Positions 12,521 through 27,400 of a DNA stretch of 64,000 bases are shown in pieces. Numbering within the stretch: the first letter of the stretch is position 1; the number at the start of each line of letters is the position of its first letter. The stretch is from Aculops lycopersici (lineage: Eukaryota; Arthropoda; Arachnida; Trombidiformes; Eriophyidae), in contig WNKI01000002.1 of the NCBI GenBank assembly GCA_015350385.1, positions 5,827,305 to 5,891,304 of the forward strand, written 5' to 3'. The position numbers were made by a program, and so were the translations under genes. The notes under the pieces are model-generated. The model was not told where the DNA came from. It did no database searches and saw nothing but the letters and a program-made list of their open reading frames with translations.

Positions 12521-14368
12521 TTAGCTTTAGTTGGCTAGCTTGCCAACTTAATCGCCTGCGTGAAAATTGAAGAATTGGCCATCGGGAAACCTAATTTAAT
12601 CTCGCCGCTCGTCGCGCCAGTTTTTCGTGTTTGGGGCGGCTAGAAGTGGGCGTGGCCAAGGCAAAGTAGGCGTTACCTTTGGTTAAGTTTGGTTTCGTTT
12701 CGGCCAGCCAATTGACTAGTCAATTTGGGGACTGCTAACTTCGACTAAAGGGCGCAGGGGAACGAGCGAGCAAGCCGTCGCTTGGCCATAAACTCGGCCA
12801 GTTTTAATGCAACAATCGAATGCGACTTGCCTGTCCAATTGGCCGCCAGTGGGCGGTGAGCGCAACTAGAACTTTACCTGATAAGCTGGAGAGTGGGGAT
12901 AAAATGGCAAGGGAGCGGACGGGAACCATTAGTTGCCAGCGTGAAGTTGGCAAAGAGGTTCAAGGTCGCAGAATGAAGGCGCCGCCGCATGCAAACGGAT
13001 GCGACAGCAACGGTGGCATTCAACGCTGCAAAGTCCAAGTGGCCGCCGGAAGGCAGCCATAACAACCGGTGCTCTGCGGGGGCATTGTGATGGTTGGGCT
13101 TGATCCGTTCATTCATACAACTAAACGACGACGACCATTCGCACAGGTAACTTGCTCTCGTACGCGTGGCGCTCTTTTTGGTGCCGGTTGCTGGAGTTGA
13201 ACTGAAGGCCCACAACAAATCGCTCACCTCCTTTGCGCTCATGAATGAGGACCACATCGCAACGCCATCCGCATCCATGTGAGCAGGTGGCTCCAATAGT
13301 TGAGGGCGTCGCCGGAATACGTCGTCGCTTGTTCTGCTCGTCGCCTTGTGGTCGTGTGCCATTTGGTTGTTGGTGGTTGTTACACGTTTAGACAACGATG
13401 GCAGCACGCGTTGTCCATTTGGTCGGTCAGTCTGGCAATATCAGCATCAACATCAAGAAGAAAGTCCAACTCAAAGCTCCGATTCCACGGAAACTCACAC
13501 ATAAATACAACGACCACTTGCTGTTTGCGGCCCCAAACCAAGTGACCATGCCTCTCGCCGCAGTCCTTGTACTCGGAAGCTTCTCCTGGCTTCCGAGAAT
13601 GTGAGTCCAGTTTGCCATCAGTGTCCACGACTTTGCTTTTGCTTTTGCTATTGTTTTTCCCATTCCCCTTCCTCTTCCCTTTCGCTCTCCCCTTTCCTCT
13701 GGCTCGCTGTTGTCGGTGTCTTTGTTAATGGGAAAGCAAATGAAAACTTGAAACTAGACCATTGGCCAACCGGGAGCGCGTTGGCGCAAAAGCGAAAGGC
13801 AAAATAAAGTTGGAGTACGTGGCAAGCGAGTGCGTGTTTAGCTTCCAGAATGTCATTATATTATTGTCTGGTGGGATCATTGTCACAGTTGCAGTTTTAG
13901 CTCTGAACTCCAACTTTGGTCGTGCTGTCTTTGCGGTTATGTCGACAATTTTGCCAGCTCAGTTCCAAGTTTAGTTTGGGCGTTGCAACTTTCGTGGTTT
14001 GCCTCTAGTCTAGTTGCTTCTCTACATAAACCACCACGAAGCAACCACTTTCACCATTCCAATGCAATGAAGCAAGTTTCTCAGTGGAGTCGTTAGCAAT
14101 TCACGCGAAACAATTCTGAGCAACTAAGCCGGCCGATGGAGGAATTGGAACTAGAACTAGCAGATTCTTTATTTAGACAGCCAGCCAACAAGCCAACTAT
14201 CTCGCTGGCCACAAAATCTAGTCGTGGGAGTGCCCGTCGTTTTGCTGCTGGCTCAGGCGATTGGCGCTAAATCCGCTCGCTCACTTCCAACTCGCTACTC
14301 GTTACTCGTGACTTGCAATGCCACCAACTCGCTTAGCGGTTTGTGGCTCGCGCTTTGCTAGCTAGTTT

Positions 14369-14384
14369 GGCAAGCTAGCTTGCC
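14369..14384. repeat. Perfect 16-bp palindrome GGCAAGCTAGCTTGCC
   Basis: This is the full two-sided form of the dispersed GGCAAGCTA word. Both half-sites overlap by two bases at the centre. Confidence 0.75.
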
Positions 14385-17300
14385 GAACCATCCCCACAAC
14401 TACTACTACTACTATAGCGGTCGGGGGAGCTGCCGCCACGGCCGCATCTTAGCACACAGCTTAGTTGCCGTCGGCTCAGTTACGAGTTGTGTGAGCGGCA
14501 GTGCGAGTGGCGCCGGCTCGGGCTAGTTCCGTTGCCGGCGGCTAGCGATAGAAACTGGAGCAATGGCAACTTTGGCTCGCTTTCCACTGTCGTTGCTACA
14601 ATTTCGACTGCCAGCACCAGCACCACAACCATCACAAGAGTAAGGCGCAACCACCGAGCGAGAATCTATTTTTAGCCCTACGGCACGCACGCACACGACC
14701 GTACAGGCGACGGAAAGGGGAGCACCTAGCGACGGGCACCTAGCGCCGCTGTCGACAAAACCGGAGAACGTTTAGCGTGCGTTACCTAAGCAAGCCAGTG
14801 AGTGGGCGAACGGGAAGGAGGAGAAAGAAAGAGGAAAGGCGAAATTATCACTGCCTCAAAATCGGCCTTTCTCTTCCTTCCTCTCTCTACTCTCTTTCCC
14901 CGCTAGTAGCGACAGTGCCGCCGAAGTATCGATTGGTTTGGCTTCATCGCGATTGGAATTGTGAAGCTCAGTATCCGTGTAACTGCTATTCCCAAGACTA
15001 TTTGTTGGCTGGGCCGACCCCCAGATCGGCGCCAAGTGCACAAAGAAGTCTCAAGCAAGAGATTGGTTGGTGTCGTTGGTTAGGTGGCGAGCTAGTCGGT
15101 CGGTCTGTCGGTGAGCAGTAGTGGAGCAGCCAAAGAATGGTTGCACTCACTCAACTCGCACCCATATGCCAAATAGTTTGCCCGTTGCTCCATCCGTTAG
15201 TCTTGCTTGGTCAACCACGACGAGCGGGATGAGCCATGTTAAGGAAGCATTTGGTCTGGCAAGCTACCGAGTACGTGAGCGGGCGAGAACATGCTAAGCT
15301 CGCACTCGCTCATCTCCTGGGGTTTGTCGCAAGAGGTCGCCGCTGCTATGTTTTGCGTCAGTTTGGACCGCGGTCGCACGGTGTGGCCTGATGAGAAGCA
15401 CGCCCACTTGCGCTCCAGCTACCCCCAAGACCCACAGCCAGAGAAATCTGGAAACGAGGCCAGCAGTCGGCTAGGCATAAAGGACTTCCGGCTACCACCG
15501 TCACCAACACTCACCCTCATCTCAATGTCACCACTGGCTAGCCAACTAGCTCTCCCACTGACTCACACGCGCTAACTAACCCATAAATCTGGTCCAAGTT
15601 GCTGGTTGCAACGTTGGTTGAGACCACGATCAGAAGAAACGCTAAACTTTGCCCTTGAAAGTCAGTGTGGCTGTTGTTTTCGCCTCAGCAAGTTGCTTGC
15701 TTGCTTGCTTGTCTGCTCGCTCGCTCGCTTGCTTGATGCTCTCCGTCGTCATCGTGTCGAGCTCGACGGCAAAGTTGGCGCGAGTTTCGATTTGCTCGCC
15801 AGGTTCATGTTGCTCCCGATGCCATTGCTGTTGCCACTCTTTTGCTTCCGTTCCCATAGCAGGTTCAAGAACAACGTCCACCTCGTCGACAAGCAAGACC
15901 ACGACTTCGACTCCGAGGCGCGCAAAATCCATTAGCGACCGGAGTAATGGCCGCCAGCCGACCATCCAACTGGCCGACGGACGGACGGACGCCAGCACCG
16001 CCTCCGCCGACTAAACGAGCAAAGTGACCCTCAAACTTTTGCCCGCTCGCTGAGCAACCATTTCGCTCTGTCCGCCGGAAGTCGTCGGGCCGCCGACGTC
16101 TTCAATGTCCAAGTGAGATTCTTGCTACAGACAGCAAGCGAGTTGGCAGGCTAGCTAAACTTGGTTTGCGAGCAAAAGAGTCAGTTCGGAATGGCGGGGC
16201 TGCCAGCGGCCAATTATATTAGCGGCCACTGAGTTACGAGAGCCAACTAACTAAAGGCAAGCGAACCAGAAGGCAGGCCAACATCTAGCCGGCTGGCCTA
16301 CCCACTGCTCAGCTCGTCCATGTTTTAGTCTGGCTCCTAAAAAACTTTTCTGGCCATTGTTTAGGTGAAAAAACATAAATCTACACTAAAACACTCACAA
16401 AATAAACTACGAGAGTTTCGTTGCCAAATGTGCGACGATCGAGAAAAAGTGAGCCGACCACTTGTTTCCAATGGGGTAGCTCTGTCCAATTTCCTTCCGT
16501 TTCCCCTCGACTCCATAGCTTCCAATGGATGATAACGTGGTTCAACTAACAGACTTGTGAAAGGGGGAGGGCAACTAAGCGAGCCGATGGGATGCAAGGA
16601 ACGAAATTGGAGCAACCACTTCATTGGAGTGAAGTGGAGTAGAGTGGAGTAGAGGCTGCCAACCACTTGAATTTGCGGGGAGGTTATTTGGTGGTGGTTG
16701 TAGTCGAGGTGGTTGTAGTGGCGCCATTGCGACAATTAATTGAGCTCACAAAACGAGGACAACGAATAGCAGGTCCAAAGTGGATTTCGTCATTCGTGTA
16801 ATTCCTACTCTTGTCCGCTAGAATTAGACTCTCGCTCTCTCCCTGAACCTCTCTGGCTTGGTTCGGTGGAAGCCACTTCCGGTTACCGAGTGGCAGGAAA
16901 TGGAGCTCGTTAGCGTGGCCCTCAAATAAGCGGCCAACTTTGGTTCGATGTGAGTGCAGTTGCTGTTTTCTTTGTTAGTGCTAATGCTGACATCAGTATC
17001 GGCGGACCATTCAAAGGTTTGGTGTGATGATGGCAGTGGCAGTAGAAGCGGTGAGTTCAGTTGGTTGGTCATCGGGCAAAATTTTGCGCCGAGTGATTGG
17101 AATTTGCGAGGTTGGAGTTGGAGTTGATGATGATTCTGGTGCTGGTGTTGTGTCGATTTAGTTTGCGCTCTTTTTTTCTTGCCCACCTCCATCGCCAGTC
17201 TTTTGGCAAACGTCAACCGGCCAACCAACTAGTCAGTCTAGCTGCCGAGAGTTTCTATATATGTGCGTGTATTTGTCACCTGTCGCTACGAGCCAGTAGT

Positions 17301-18455
17301 AGTCGCAGTAGCAAACTGAACGAAATAACACCACGACCGGACTCTGCCAGGTAACCAGCGGCAAATGCTAAGGGAGTTCAAGTCGGTTGACGTGAAAGTG
17401 CACTAATGTTTCCCTCTTTTTACACAACAATCTAACCAGCCGACTGGCGACTGGCTAACCAGGCGAGAGAAAATTACGAGAATGGCATACAAATCTTTGG
17501 ACATGAATGAATGACTGACTGACTTGCTTAGTTAGCTAGTGAATGGGCTGACCGGTTGGTGGAGTTGGCTGACATTGGAGCTGTGTGTTTTGTTTGTGAG
17601 GCACAAAACAAAATGAGAGGAAAGGAAAGGAAAGGAACGGAACGGAACACAAAAGGGCAATAGTGAGCGAAGAAATGGGCATTAAAACTATACCCGGCGC
17701 CAGCTGCTTGTTGGCCAACTAGAGTTTCAAGTTTTCCCGCCCAAACTCAGCGGCCAAAGGGGCGCTCACAATACCATTGTGAGCATACGACGATGGCGAC
17801 CACTGAACCAGAAGCGGACGCTCCTCGGGCTCGATGATGAAAGTAGCGGCTTGGACCTGGAATGGGGAAGAAAAGTGGTACATTCGAGGTCGTGACGCAA
17901 CACACACACAAAACGTGTAACTGTACACAAAGGAGGCAACAAAACGCCGGCCAATATCGCCATTAACATTATTATCTTATTGTGCACCTCTACCCCGTAG
18001 TTTTTGGTGGCCACTAGCGCCGCTGCTCCTGTGTTCAGCTCGCCAGTCGCTAGGTACCGGCGGCCGCAGCGACGAAGTATAGGCGCAACTGTGGCTTGGT
18101 TGTGACGTGCGACGCGACGCGGTTCAATACGAGGGTAGCCGGTGCGAGTGCCCGTCGGAATCGAGAGGAGAGCTGGCTATCCGGCGGTCACTGCTTGGGG
18201 GAAAGAGTAGCTAGAGGCCAGTCGAGCGCCACGACGAGGCCAATTTGCATGCCAAACACACACTCACACACGGGAAATCCGAACACATAGACCCACAAAC
18301 TTCCAAGCCCCAACTTCCAAATACGCACACGAAACTCTGCTGACCATTGAGAGTTTAACCAAAGCAGCTCGATGGGCTCGAGTTGGTTTCTAGTCTTTGT
18401 GGGCCACTGATCAGCGGCGACGGCCTTTGGCTCTTTGGTTGGCTGCCTTTTCGGT

Positions 18456-18475
18456 TGGCAAGCTAACTGTTAGCT

Positions 18476-18508
<33 letters not shown>

Positions 18509-18521
18509 ACCAACCAACCAA
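18456..18521. repeat. 12-bp inverted repeat followed by (GCCA)n tandem repeat
   Basis: TGGCAAGCTAAC at 18456-18467 pairs perfectly with 18469-18480 around a single base. A run of GCCA tetramers that changes to ACCA follows directly to about 18521. Confidence 0.75.
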
Positions 18522-19776
18522 CGAGCCGGCCAGTTGGATTACCAGCCGGCTAGCCGACCAGGGGGATAACTTTTTGGACGCCCCTTTCTTCATCTCCTTC
18601 TCTACCCCGTCAAACTTAACAACAACAACCGGCAGCTAGTCAGCTCTAACCAACGAGAGCTACTCCCAATTTCGCTTTCACTTTTGCCCCACGAACCGGA
18701 AGTCGCCAGTTGCTCGGTCGGCCAGCCAGCGAGAGAGAGGGAGAGAGAGAGAGAAAAAGAATTGCACGTGAAAGATGGCGACCATTAATAATGATGATGA
18801 TGATGCCGCCGTCACTGCCATAGCCGCCAACTTAACTCGCTGGCTCCTCTCAAAGTTTAGCCGCCACTAGCTTGCCAGTTTGCCGGCTTGTCGGCAAACT
18901 GGCAGACAACTGGCCTATCAGGCCTCAGTTTTGCTGGCGGCGCGCATTTAAAGCCAACTCGCTTGTATGCAGTCAGAGAGAGACGCCCTCCCTTCGGTTA
19001 TTGTGTCGACGCTAGTAATTCCAGGCAAAGAAGAGAGTCGAAACACTGGACTGCTCGCTTGAGTTGGTGCCGCAGTCTCCTCTCTCCCCCTCCCTCCCTT
19101 GCATCGTTGCTCATACTTACCGACCGACCGGCAGACTGACCAACGGACCCGCTTGCGGATGCACTGATAGTCGAGCAGACGACAAGTCGGCAAAAATTGA
19201 CTCGACGGCGCGAGTCGTGGGGGTTAGTTATTAGCGGCGACATTGGCGAGCGTCTGTCGTGTTGCTGTTATTGCTGTTACCCTCGCGATATCAAAAGAAA
19301 GGGGAGACGAGAGGTTGACGACTACCACGACGAGTGGGAGGAAGAGGAACAGTGGTGGTGGTTGTAGAAGAGAGATCGCTTGTTGCTAGGTGCCACAAGC
19401 GGAGATCGTTAAGTTGGTTGCGTTGATGGCAGCGGTGAGACACCGAAACACCAAGACCGCAACCAACTGCGGCGACATGGAGCCAAGCGGCGAACGCTAG
19501 TGTGACGGAGGAACCTAGCGCCGGAAAAAGTTGCTAGGTCCTCCGCGTGTTTTATGCTCGCGGACGCGGAACCGTCAGCGTGACGCCGGCGGCTGTAGTT
19601 GTAATGGAGGAAGTCGAGAGTCGAATTGGATAAAACTAACTGACGAGCTCGCCGACTAAGAGCTTAGCGGTGGTAAAATAAAGGTCGACGAGCGTAGTTT
19701 GAGTAGGGGAACGAGATGACGATCAGTGGCGAGCGACAAAAAATAAAGCAAGCTCCCGTTTTCTTTCGCTTCTTTT

Positions 19777-19800
19777 TTGGTAAGCTAGCTAGCTTGCCAA
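19777..19800. repeat. 24-bp imperfect palindrome of the GGCAAGCTA family
   Basis: TTGGTAAGCTA and TAGCTTGCCAA face each other with one mismatch. Confidence 0.6.
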
Positions 19801-22447
19801 CCGAATGAGAGGGAAATGTTCAAGCTAACCCAAATGTTGGACTCCTGTTCCTGAGTCCTGTTGTCTCGAGTTCGCAGTCGCCACGCGCCGTCATCATTAG
19901 CCGCCGCTGACTTCCTGGTTGCCCCAACGAACGACAACCTCGACGTCACATTGTGCCAAGCGAGCAGCTAGTTGGCGGGCTACCATAGCGTTGCACTTCT
20001 CGCTTGGCTGCTCTCTTTTCTCCATCTTGCCTCAGATTCTAGCTCTAGGTTTAGCCCAGTCGTTTGGCTTGCTGGCTGTCATATTGAGTTGGAGCTAACT
20101 CTTTGAAATTCCCTCTAGCTCTAGCGTCGCCGCCGCTCGCGGCAACCACCTTAAGTTCTAAGCTCGGAGCCAGGATATTGGAGCTCGGAGTTACGCAAGC
20201 TGCCTAATAGTCTGCCCAACAACTCGTAGGCTGACTCAAGAGTCTTTCTGATGGCCCAAACTTGAACCGCTCGCTTTCCAATCGGCCAAATTGGCTCCAT
20301 TGCACTTCGAGAACTTGAGTCTTCGTTGACTTGCCATTTTCGACGTAGTGGCATTCGACTGGATGAGTTTAGTTTAGTCTGGTTCAGCTTAACTGGCAGA
20401 CAAGTTATCACCCAGCGAGCGAGTTGAATTGTGGTCGAATGTTAGTCCTCTCCTCTATCTCGACACTAACACCAACACAATCCCGATCCCAAACCAGAAC
20501 TCGACTCGCCACTTCTAGTGAGCGCAACCAACGGCGCCGCAACCGCCGAGTTGCCCACGCCCACTTCCGGTTTCGCCGGGATTGGTGCCAAGATTAGTTC
20601 GGCAGTTCGCTGTGTGCATATTTATATATATATAAACACCGTTTTGGTGTTAGTTCGTATATATATATTTGTGGCAGGAACTGTAACAAGTTTTTCGCTG
20701 CTAGCTAAGTTAGCTAGCTAGTTTATCATCAACTACCACTTGCAAGGAACAAGAGCAAGTATGCTTCTAACGACCAACACGAGAACTACCAACCACCGAG
20801 CGGAGGACTCAAACTGGGCGTCGATCGAATGGCGAGATAAGTGTCATTAACAAGCCTCGTTGGCTTTGCCCAGCTTCTTGGCTCCTCTTTCTTTTGCTCC
20901 TTTCTTTAGCTTGAGTCGGAGTTGGAGTTGAAGGGAACGAGCGACTAGCAAGCCAACCAGCCGACCGGAAGCCAACGAGTGTAACAAAACGAACGCTTTT
21001 CGCAGACTCTTTGAGGGCCGGCGTGGCTGTCTCTCCTGTTCCTCCTTCACCTCCTCTTGAGCTCGAGAACACAAACTAGCAGGCGCCCGCCTGCCGGCCA
21101 GTCAGTCAGTCAGCTCGAGTGGCCAGCGAGTTCTCCTTGCTACCGCCAGAGCTACTCCTTGCAGAGGCAATCTTTTGGTGACCGGCGCCGCTGCTTGTCT
21201 TAGCGGCCACAAGAGCAACGTTTGCGACGGCGACGACCAAACTGGTGGGCGCCACAAAACGTCCGTCTGCTCTCTAATCATCGCTAATAGTCGAAACTCG
21301 AGTGCTCCGGTCTAACAAACCGACCGACCGGTCAACAGCCAGCAGGCTACTTGATCGTCGAGAGCAGCGAGCAAGTTAGTAAACTAATGCTAAGGCCTCA
21401 GTCGACTGCCATCAAGAGCGAGACTCTCTCTCTCTCTCTCTTTCTAGCTCGAGTTGCTCGAAAGAGAGAAGCAAATCGCAACCTGAGACAGGCGAGAAAC
21501 TCCGTCTGAGATGGACGAGCGCTGATTTGTTAGTTTCGTCGCAAGCTTTGTCGAGAAAGCTAGCCGGCTGGCTAGTGATCTGACGTTGAGAGGAGCCCCG
21601 AACGCTAAGCGGGCCAAAGTTAACGGCAACTCTGCCGCCGAATTCCATGGTCGCCAACGATGATCATGCGTCATCATTATTGGGTTGCGCTCAGATTCAT
21701 CCCACCGATTGACGTGGAGGCAAGAGAGAGCGAGGGGAAAGTATAGAAGCAGAAACAAGAGCATGCGGCACAAAGAAAACAAAGTTTGAACCTCGAAACA
21801 AATGGAATTGAATGATACTCTGAGCAGTAAACTTAAGCTACTTCTACTTATTGGTGGCAACGCGAAACGGAACGCGGAAAACATACACAAACGAACACAA
21901 ATGGAACACATAGCGACACCATTGGAATCAATTGAGCTTTGCGCGACGCATGAATCGAATCGCAGGTGCAGTGGCGACGGCAACGGCAATCGCGGCGTCC
22001 AAAGCAGTTGCTTGCTAATAGCAAAAGAACAGAGCCACAAAACAATGGCCATTCGAGGCGCCAACTAATAGCGGCACGGCCAACTCACTTATCTGGCTGG
22101 CCGAGTCATCGTTGGCCGACTTAGCAGGCGGCCAGTTAGCAACAAGCGAGCTGCTTGTTGCCACTCTCACTAGGCGCTTGTTAGAATCGGCTTCTAATTT
22201 GCCATTTGAAATTGCCAACGACGATCCTGACGACAACCACGTCGATTGCTTTGGATTGGCAAGCTAAATTTGCTGGCCAGTTGTGCGGATCCATCGTCCG
22301 CTTAATTTTCTCTCTTATTTCGTTCATCCCTTTCCTCCGTTCGCTATGGGCAGTGAAACGATCGTCGTCGATAGAAACAACAACAGTAACAATAATATTA
22401 ATGCCCAGCAGCCGCCTCGTTTCCCCTCGCTTCCCGCCGCCGGCAAC

Positions 22448-22477
22448 TGGCAAGCTACAGTTGTATCTAGCTTGCCA
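22448..22477. repeat. Hairpin with two GGCAAGCTA half-sites
   Basis: TGGCAAGCTA (22448-22457) and its exact reverse complement (22468-22477) flank a 10-nt loop. Confidence 0.65.
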
Positions 22478-24391
22478 ATTAGAACTAACTGCGGCTCAAC
22501 GAGCGAGCACCTCTTAGCTTTTCAGATGCTCGCCCGTTGTCGAATGGTTTGTTGCGAGGCGAGCAAACGAACCATTCGAGGCGCTCGTTCGACTCACTTG
22601 GCCGGCAAGCTAACAGAAGGACAAGTAGGAGGCTGGAGACACAGAGACAGAAACACACTGCGCGCCCGTTCAACTAATGGCATTGCACATTTGCTAGATT
22701 GAGTCGGCTGGCAATCGGATACCGGCGAGTCGTCGTCGTGGACGCCAAGTTGTTGCAGCGGCCAAGATGCGCTGCTATCTTTCTTGTCATTGCCGCGCAC
22801 ATTTTACCCACAGTACTTGATTATAGAGAGAAAGAGAGACAACCTAATAGGGAGGCGCGAATTAACAAATAAAATTTATTTTATTACATAACTGCTCACT
22901 GGAATGGGCGCCACTGTCGCCACAACGAGTTTTGTTCGAGTTTAGTCGCTTGCAGCACCATGGTCTCTCGCTCTGCGTCTATTTCCCCCTTTTTCCTGCA
23001 TGACGCTCAAGCGAACCAATAGCAAACTGCTTTGCGTGGATGCGGTCGGCGCTCATGTTGTTGTGGCAGGAGCAAAGGACAAAGTGATCAAAGTGGCAAA
23101 AGTCGGGGGCGGAACCTAAGCGATGGAATTGCAAGTAAATATTAAGAGATCAAAATTCGAGCTCACGATTCGGCGCAAGCGGGCCAAAGTGAAACTGCAG
23201 AACTGGCTGCCAGTCGTCATGCTAATTCGAGCACATTGATGGCGACATGGTCACACGCCGACCACCGACTAAGTAGCGGGCAAATTATGTTTGCTCAAGA
23301 GCGCCTTTAGTTGCGCTTTCTCGATTGAAATGTGCTAGTTGAAAACGATGAATGAACGAGGCAAAAATCGAATGGAGCTCCACTGACAACTCGGCCACCA
23401 AAACCACCGCAACCAGCCAACCGAACAGCAGAACAAACTAGTAAAACTCGAACCGAAAGTGGCAATCGCAAGGAGAGTCCGTCGCAAACTGCCAACGTCA
23501 GACGCGGCGGCCGCTGCCACTTGATGGCCGGCAGAGTTGGAGGAGTGAGTTTAGATTGGAAACAAACATTTGGCGAGAGGGAGAGAAATAGGGGGATGGA
23601 AGCTGGGAGCGTTCAAGTGAACGCTAGTAAGACAACCAAACCAATCGAAACTATCTGTCGCCCTTAGATATTTTCAGTCTATTTGAAGCGCGGCTAGTAG
23701 CTGCCGAACTCTCACCCTGCTGCGCCTGGCGACCTTTAGGAGCGCATCGAAACGAAGGCTGCTGTTTTGATAGCCGCATAGTGAGTGCATTTTAGTCGCG
23801 CTGTCTGCGCAAATGTATTGGAGCTCGCCGAGCGTTAAACTAGTACCAATCGTGGCATTCAAAGCGACGACTGCAATAAAGCTTCGCCCTTCTTTATGGG
23901 CGCCAAAAAGGATCCATCTATTTCCAAATCTAAGGCTCGCCCAGTTTCCGTTGAAAACAACGCTCGCCGCTGAGCGAGAGCACCTAGCGCTCGCGTCGCT
24001 TCCTGCTGCAGGTTCGCGCTCACACACATAAAAGTCGGTAACTGCTACCATCACCACTGCTTCCAGGGTTTCCCCACCTGGAAAGACTAGCAGCAGTCAG
24101 GTGGTTTATTTGAGTGCATGGTGGTGGTTTCGAACGTGGAGGTCAAGGTACTGCACGTCACACACGAGTGTATAAACCACATTTGCCCCCTCTAAATGTC
24201 TCCACCCCTCTCTCACTTCCGCTCCCTCTTAACTTGTTTGAGTCTATGGACGCGTGATAACATTCGAAAGCGACTTGTGGCAGCAACAGAAGCGACCACC
24301 GAAACCATAAGTTTGCGGTCTAAAAATGAGTGTAAACAAAACGCAAAGTTTCGCCGTCGTTGTTGTGTAAACTGGGTTTAGTTTTGCTAAA

Positions 24392-24397
24392 TTTATT
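24392..24397 (-). terminator. Poly(A) signal of calcium pump copy A
   Basis: AATAAA on the minus strand, 28 bp beyond the TAA stop of copy A. It supports a complete, terminated transcript. Confidence 0.6.
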
Positions 24398-24424
24398 ATT
24401 ATTGGTATTAATAAATTGTTATTA

Positions 24425-27400
24425 TTATTGCTGAATATTGGCTTGCATCTGTCGTAACAATTCACGAGATCTTGAAAGCTGAGTCTTCAATTCGAAGCGG
24501 CCGTCTGTGCTGCTCCGAAATGCGTTCACAACCCTAATTTGGGTTTGTAATCTAGTTAGGCCGCGAATCCACAAAATTTGGCCGCTCCTCTTCATGTCCT
24601 GACTCAACGAGCACCGCGAGCCATCCTCAACTAGCGACGACGTGACGTCCATCATCTCGTCAGGTGGCCCCGAGCCCCAGGTAAACTTTTTTGGAATCTT
24701 TTTGGTTGGTATCGTTGTGATTAGTTGGCCCCAAACGAGAACGCCAATGCCAAAGAACACGCACCACAACCATTGCTCCAGGGTCAAGGCGGCCGTTGAG
24801 AAGGCCACGCCGCCATACTGAACTATGATCACCTGTGCAACTGCAGTAATAATTATAATACTGTAGAAAATAGGATTTGTAAATAATCCCTGAAAAATGT
24901 TCCTCTCGCCGTGGATCTTGCGCGAATTGATCTCATTGAATAGGGTCATCATAACAAAGGTGTTGAAGATGATTGTAAAATGCTGCGACGGCGCCGCGTT
25001 CAACTGCGCGCCCAATCCCGAGTCGATGTCAAAGATTCGGTGGCCGTAGAAGAGGAGCGAGAATATAACCACCAGTTGATAGAGGGCGTGGCCAATGATG
25101 TTCTTCATCATTGTTCGCGATATCAACGGTTTCGTCCTGCCGTACGGCTTTCGCAACAACAAATCCTGCGTCGGCATCTCGGTGGCTAAGGCTAGCGAGG
25201 CCAGCGTGTCCATAATCAGGTTCACCCAAAGCATCTGCACCGCTTTCAGTGGCGAGTCCTCAATGGCACAGGCCCCAATGAAGGCAACTATCACTGCCAC
25301 CACGTTGACAGTGAGCTGAAATTGTAGAAACTTTGCTATTGAGTCGTACACATTTCGGCCCCACATCACAGCTTTCACTATGCTAGAAAAGTTGTCATCC
25401 GTCAGGATGATATCCGAAGCCTCCTTGGCCACGTCCGTTCCGGCAATGCCCATGGCAAACCCGACGTCGGCCTTCTTCAGCGCCGGCCCGTCGTTTGTTC
25501 CGTCACCTGTTACCGCGACCACCTCGCGATTGGGATTCAGTTTGCTCTCGATAATATGCTTCACCAGCACGTACTTGTCCGAGGGCGACGAGCGGGCCAA
25601 CACGCGCAGTCGCGGCCACACTTTATCAAACAACTCCTGGCGCACCTCCCCGTTCTCGTCCCGAATGCGCTTGTTGAACTCCTTGCCCTCCAAAATGAGC
25701 CACTCCTCGCCGGGCGTCACAATGCCGCACTTGGTGGCGATGCTGCGCGCCGTGTTCACGTTATCACCCGTAACCATGCGCACCGTTATGCCCGCCCGCT
25801 GGCACCGCTTGATGGCCTCCGGTACTTCCGGCCGCACCGGATCCTCGATGCCCACAATGCAGAGGCAGGTGAGATTTGACACAATGGACGCCTCGTCGTC
25901 CCAATCGGGCTCCTGTCCTGGCTCCAGCTTGATGTCGTTGGGTTTCTGAGGCTCGTAAACGTAATCCTTGTACGAGACGCAAATGGTGCGCAACCCGTCG
26001 CACGCCATCGGCTCGATAACACTCCTCACCAACTCGTCCTGATCGCGCTGACCAAACTTCTTCAACTTTCCCCCCTCGCCAAAGATGTAAACGCACTTCT
26101 TGGTCACAATCTCACTGGCGCCCTTGGTAAACACGCGAAATCCAGCATTATTAGGCAACTGAATCACCGTGGACATATTCTTACGGACACTGTTGAAAGT
26201 GTAAACCTTGTACAACTTTTGCTCCGGATACTGGTTCCTCACAGCTTGATAATCGCGGTCCATATCGAGAACGAAACCCAAAAGAGCACACTCCGTCTTG
26301 CTACCAACTTGAAATGGTAGCTCATTCGGATTCTCGGCAGGTATAATGCGCGTGGTGAATGCACTATTCAATGAGCAAGCCTCGACTAGGATATCGACAA
26401 GTGGCTTGGGCAGTCGCGCCATGTCTGGCTTCGCTTGGAAGAAGCGCGTGTTACAAATGAACGATTGCACGACGGACATACGATTGGTCGTCAAGGTACC
26501 TGTTTTGTCCGAGCAAATGGCCGTTGCATTGCCCATCGTTTCGCAGGCGTCCAAGTGGCGCACTAAATTGTTATCCTTCATCATCTTCTTAACCGAGTAA
26601 GCTAATGCCAGCGTGACGGCTAAAGGTAGACCCTCGGGTACTGCAACGACCAACACGGTGACACCAATAATGATGAACTTGACAAAGTAGCGCATGTGAT
26701 GGATGTGCCATGGCTTCTTGTGATATATGAATGTTGTTATAACGAAACGTGCGACTAGCATAGCAACCGTAATTACGGCAATAATGGAGCCAGCGTAGCC
26801 AATTTGAATGGCCAACTTGGTTAGCTTGGCCTGCAGGACTGACTTGTCTTTTCGTGAGTTTGTTTCGCCCTCGTCGGCGCCGCCCTTGCTCTTGTCGGCC
26901 GCTTGCTCTTGACTAGCGTCTGTTGCTGTGGTTGTGGTGACTTGCTGTTGTTGTTGTTGTTGAGAAGCTTGTTGATTTGCTTGGTCTTGAGATTGTCGTT
27001 GAGTTGTTTGTTGTGATGGTGTTTGTTGTGGTTGCAGCAAAGATGGTTGCATTTCAATGTCAACTTGCGATTGGGTGCGAATCTTGCGCTGCTTCTTACT
27101 TTGCTTTTTGGCTGCTCTCTTATCTTCATCGTCTTTTTGCGCCGCGCCTAGGAGGGCAAATATAATACCTGCTTGCGAATTGATACCAACCGCAGTGACC
27201 ACCATCCTACCGCTGCCCTCCATCACATGGGTGCCGCTGAATAGAATGGGATCACTGTCCTCGCTCTTACGCAAATGATCACTTTCACCTGTAAGCGACG
27301 ATTCATCGACCTTCAAGTCGTTCGACTGGATGATTATTCCATCGGCAGGTAGCAAGTCTCCGTATTTAACCTGGCAAATATCGCCAACAACAATGTCGCT

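Larger units (their letters stand above)
1887..24391. other. 22.5 kb without a supportable gene
   Basis: No open frame in this stretch shows a recognisable domain, consistent codon use or conserved splice structure. The frames present are short, overlap on both strands and are made of simple-repeat peptides. The stretch holds many microsatellites, an assembly gap at 12320-12358, at least nine copies of the octamer ACCTAGCG, and most of the window's copies of GGCAAGCTA with several hairpins. It could be a large intron, the 5' regulatory region of an unseen gene, or intergenic DNA. Small exons could be hidden here. Confidence 0.6.

Noticed and set aside
12216..12524. Open frame of 102 codons through the assembly gap
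   Set aside because: Made of CT and ACG repeats plus unknown bases; the frame is an artefact.
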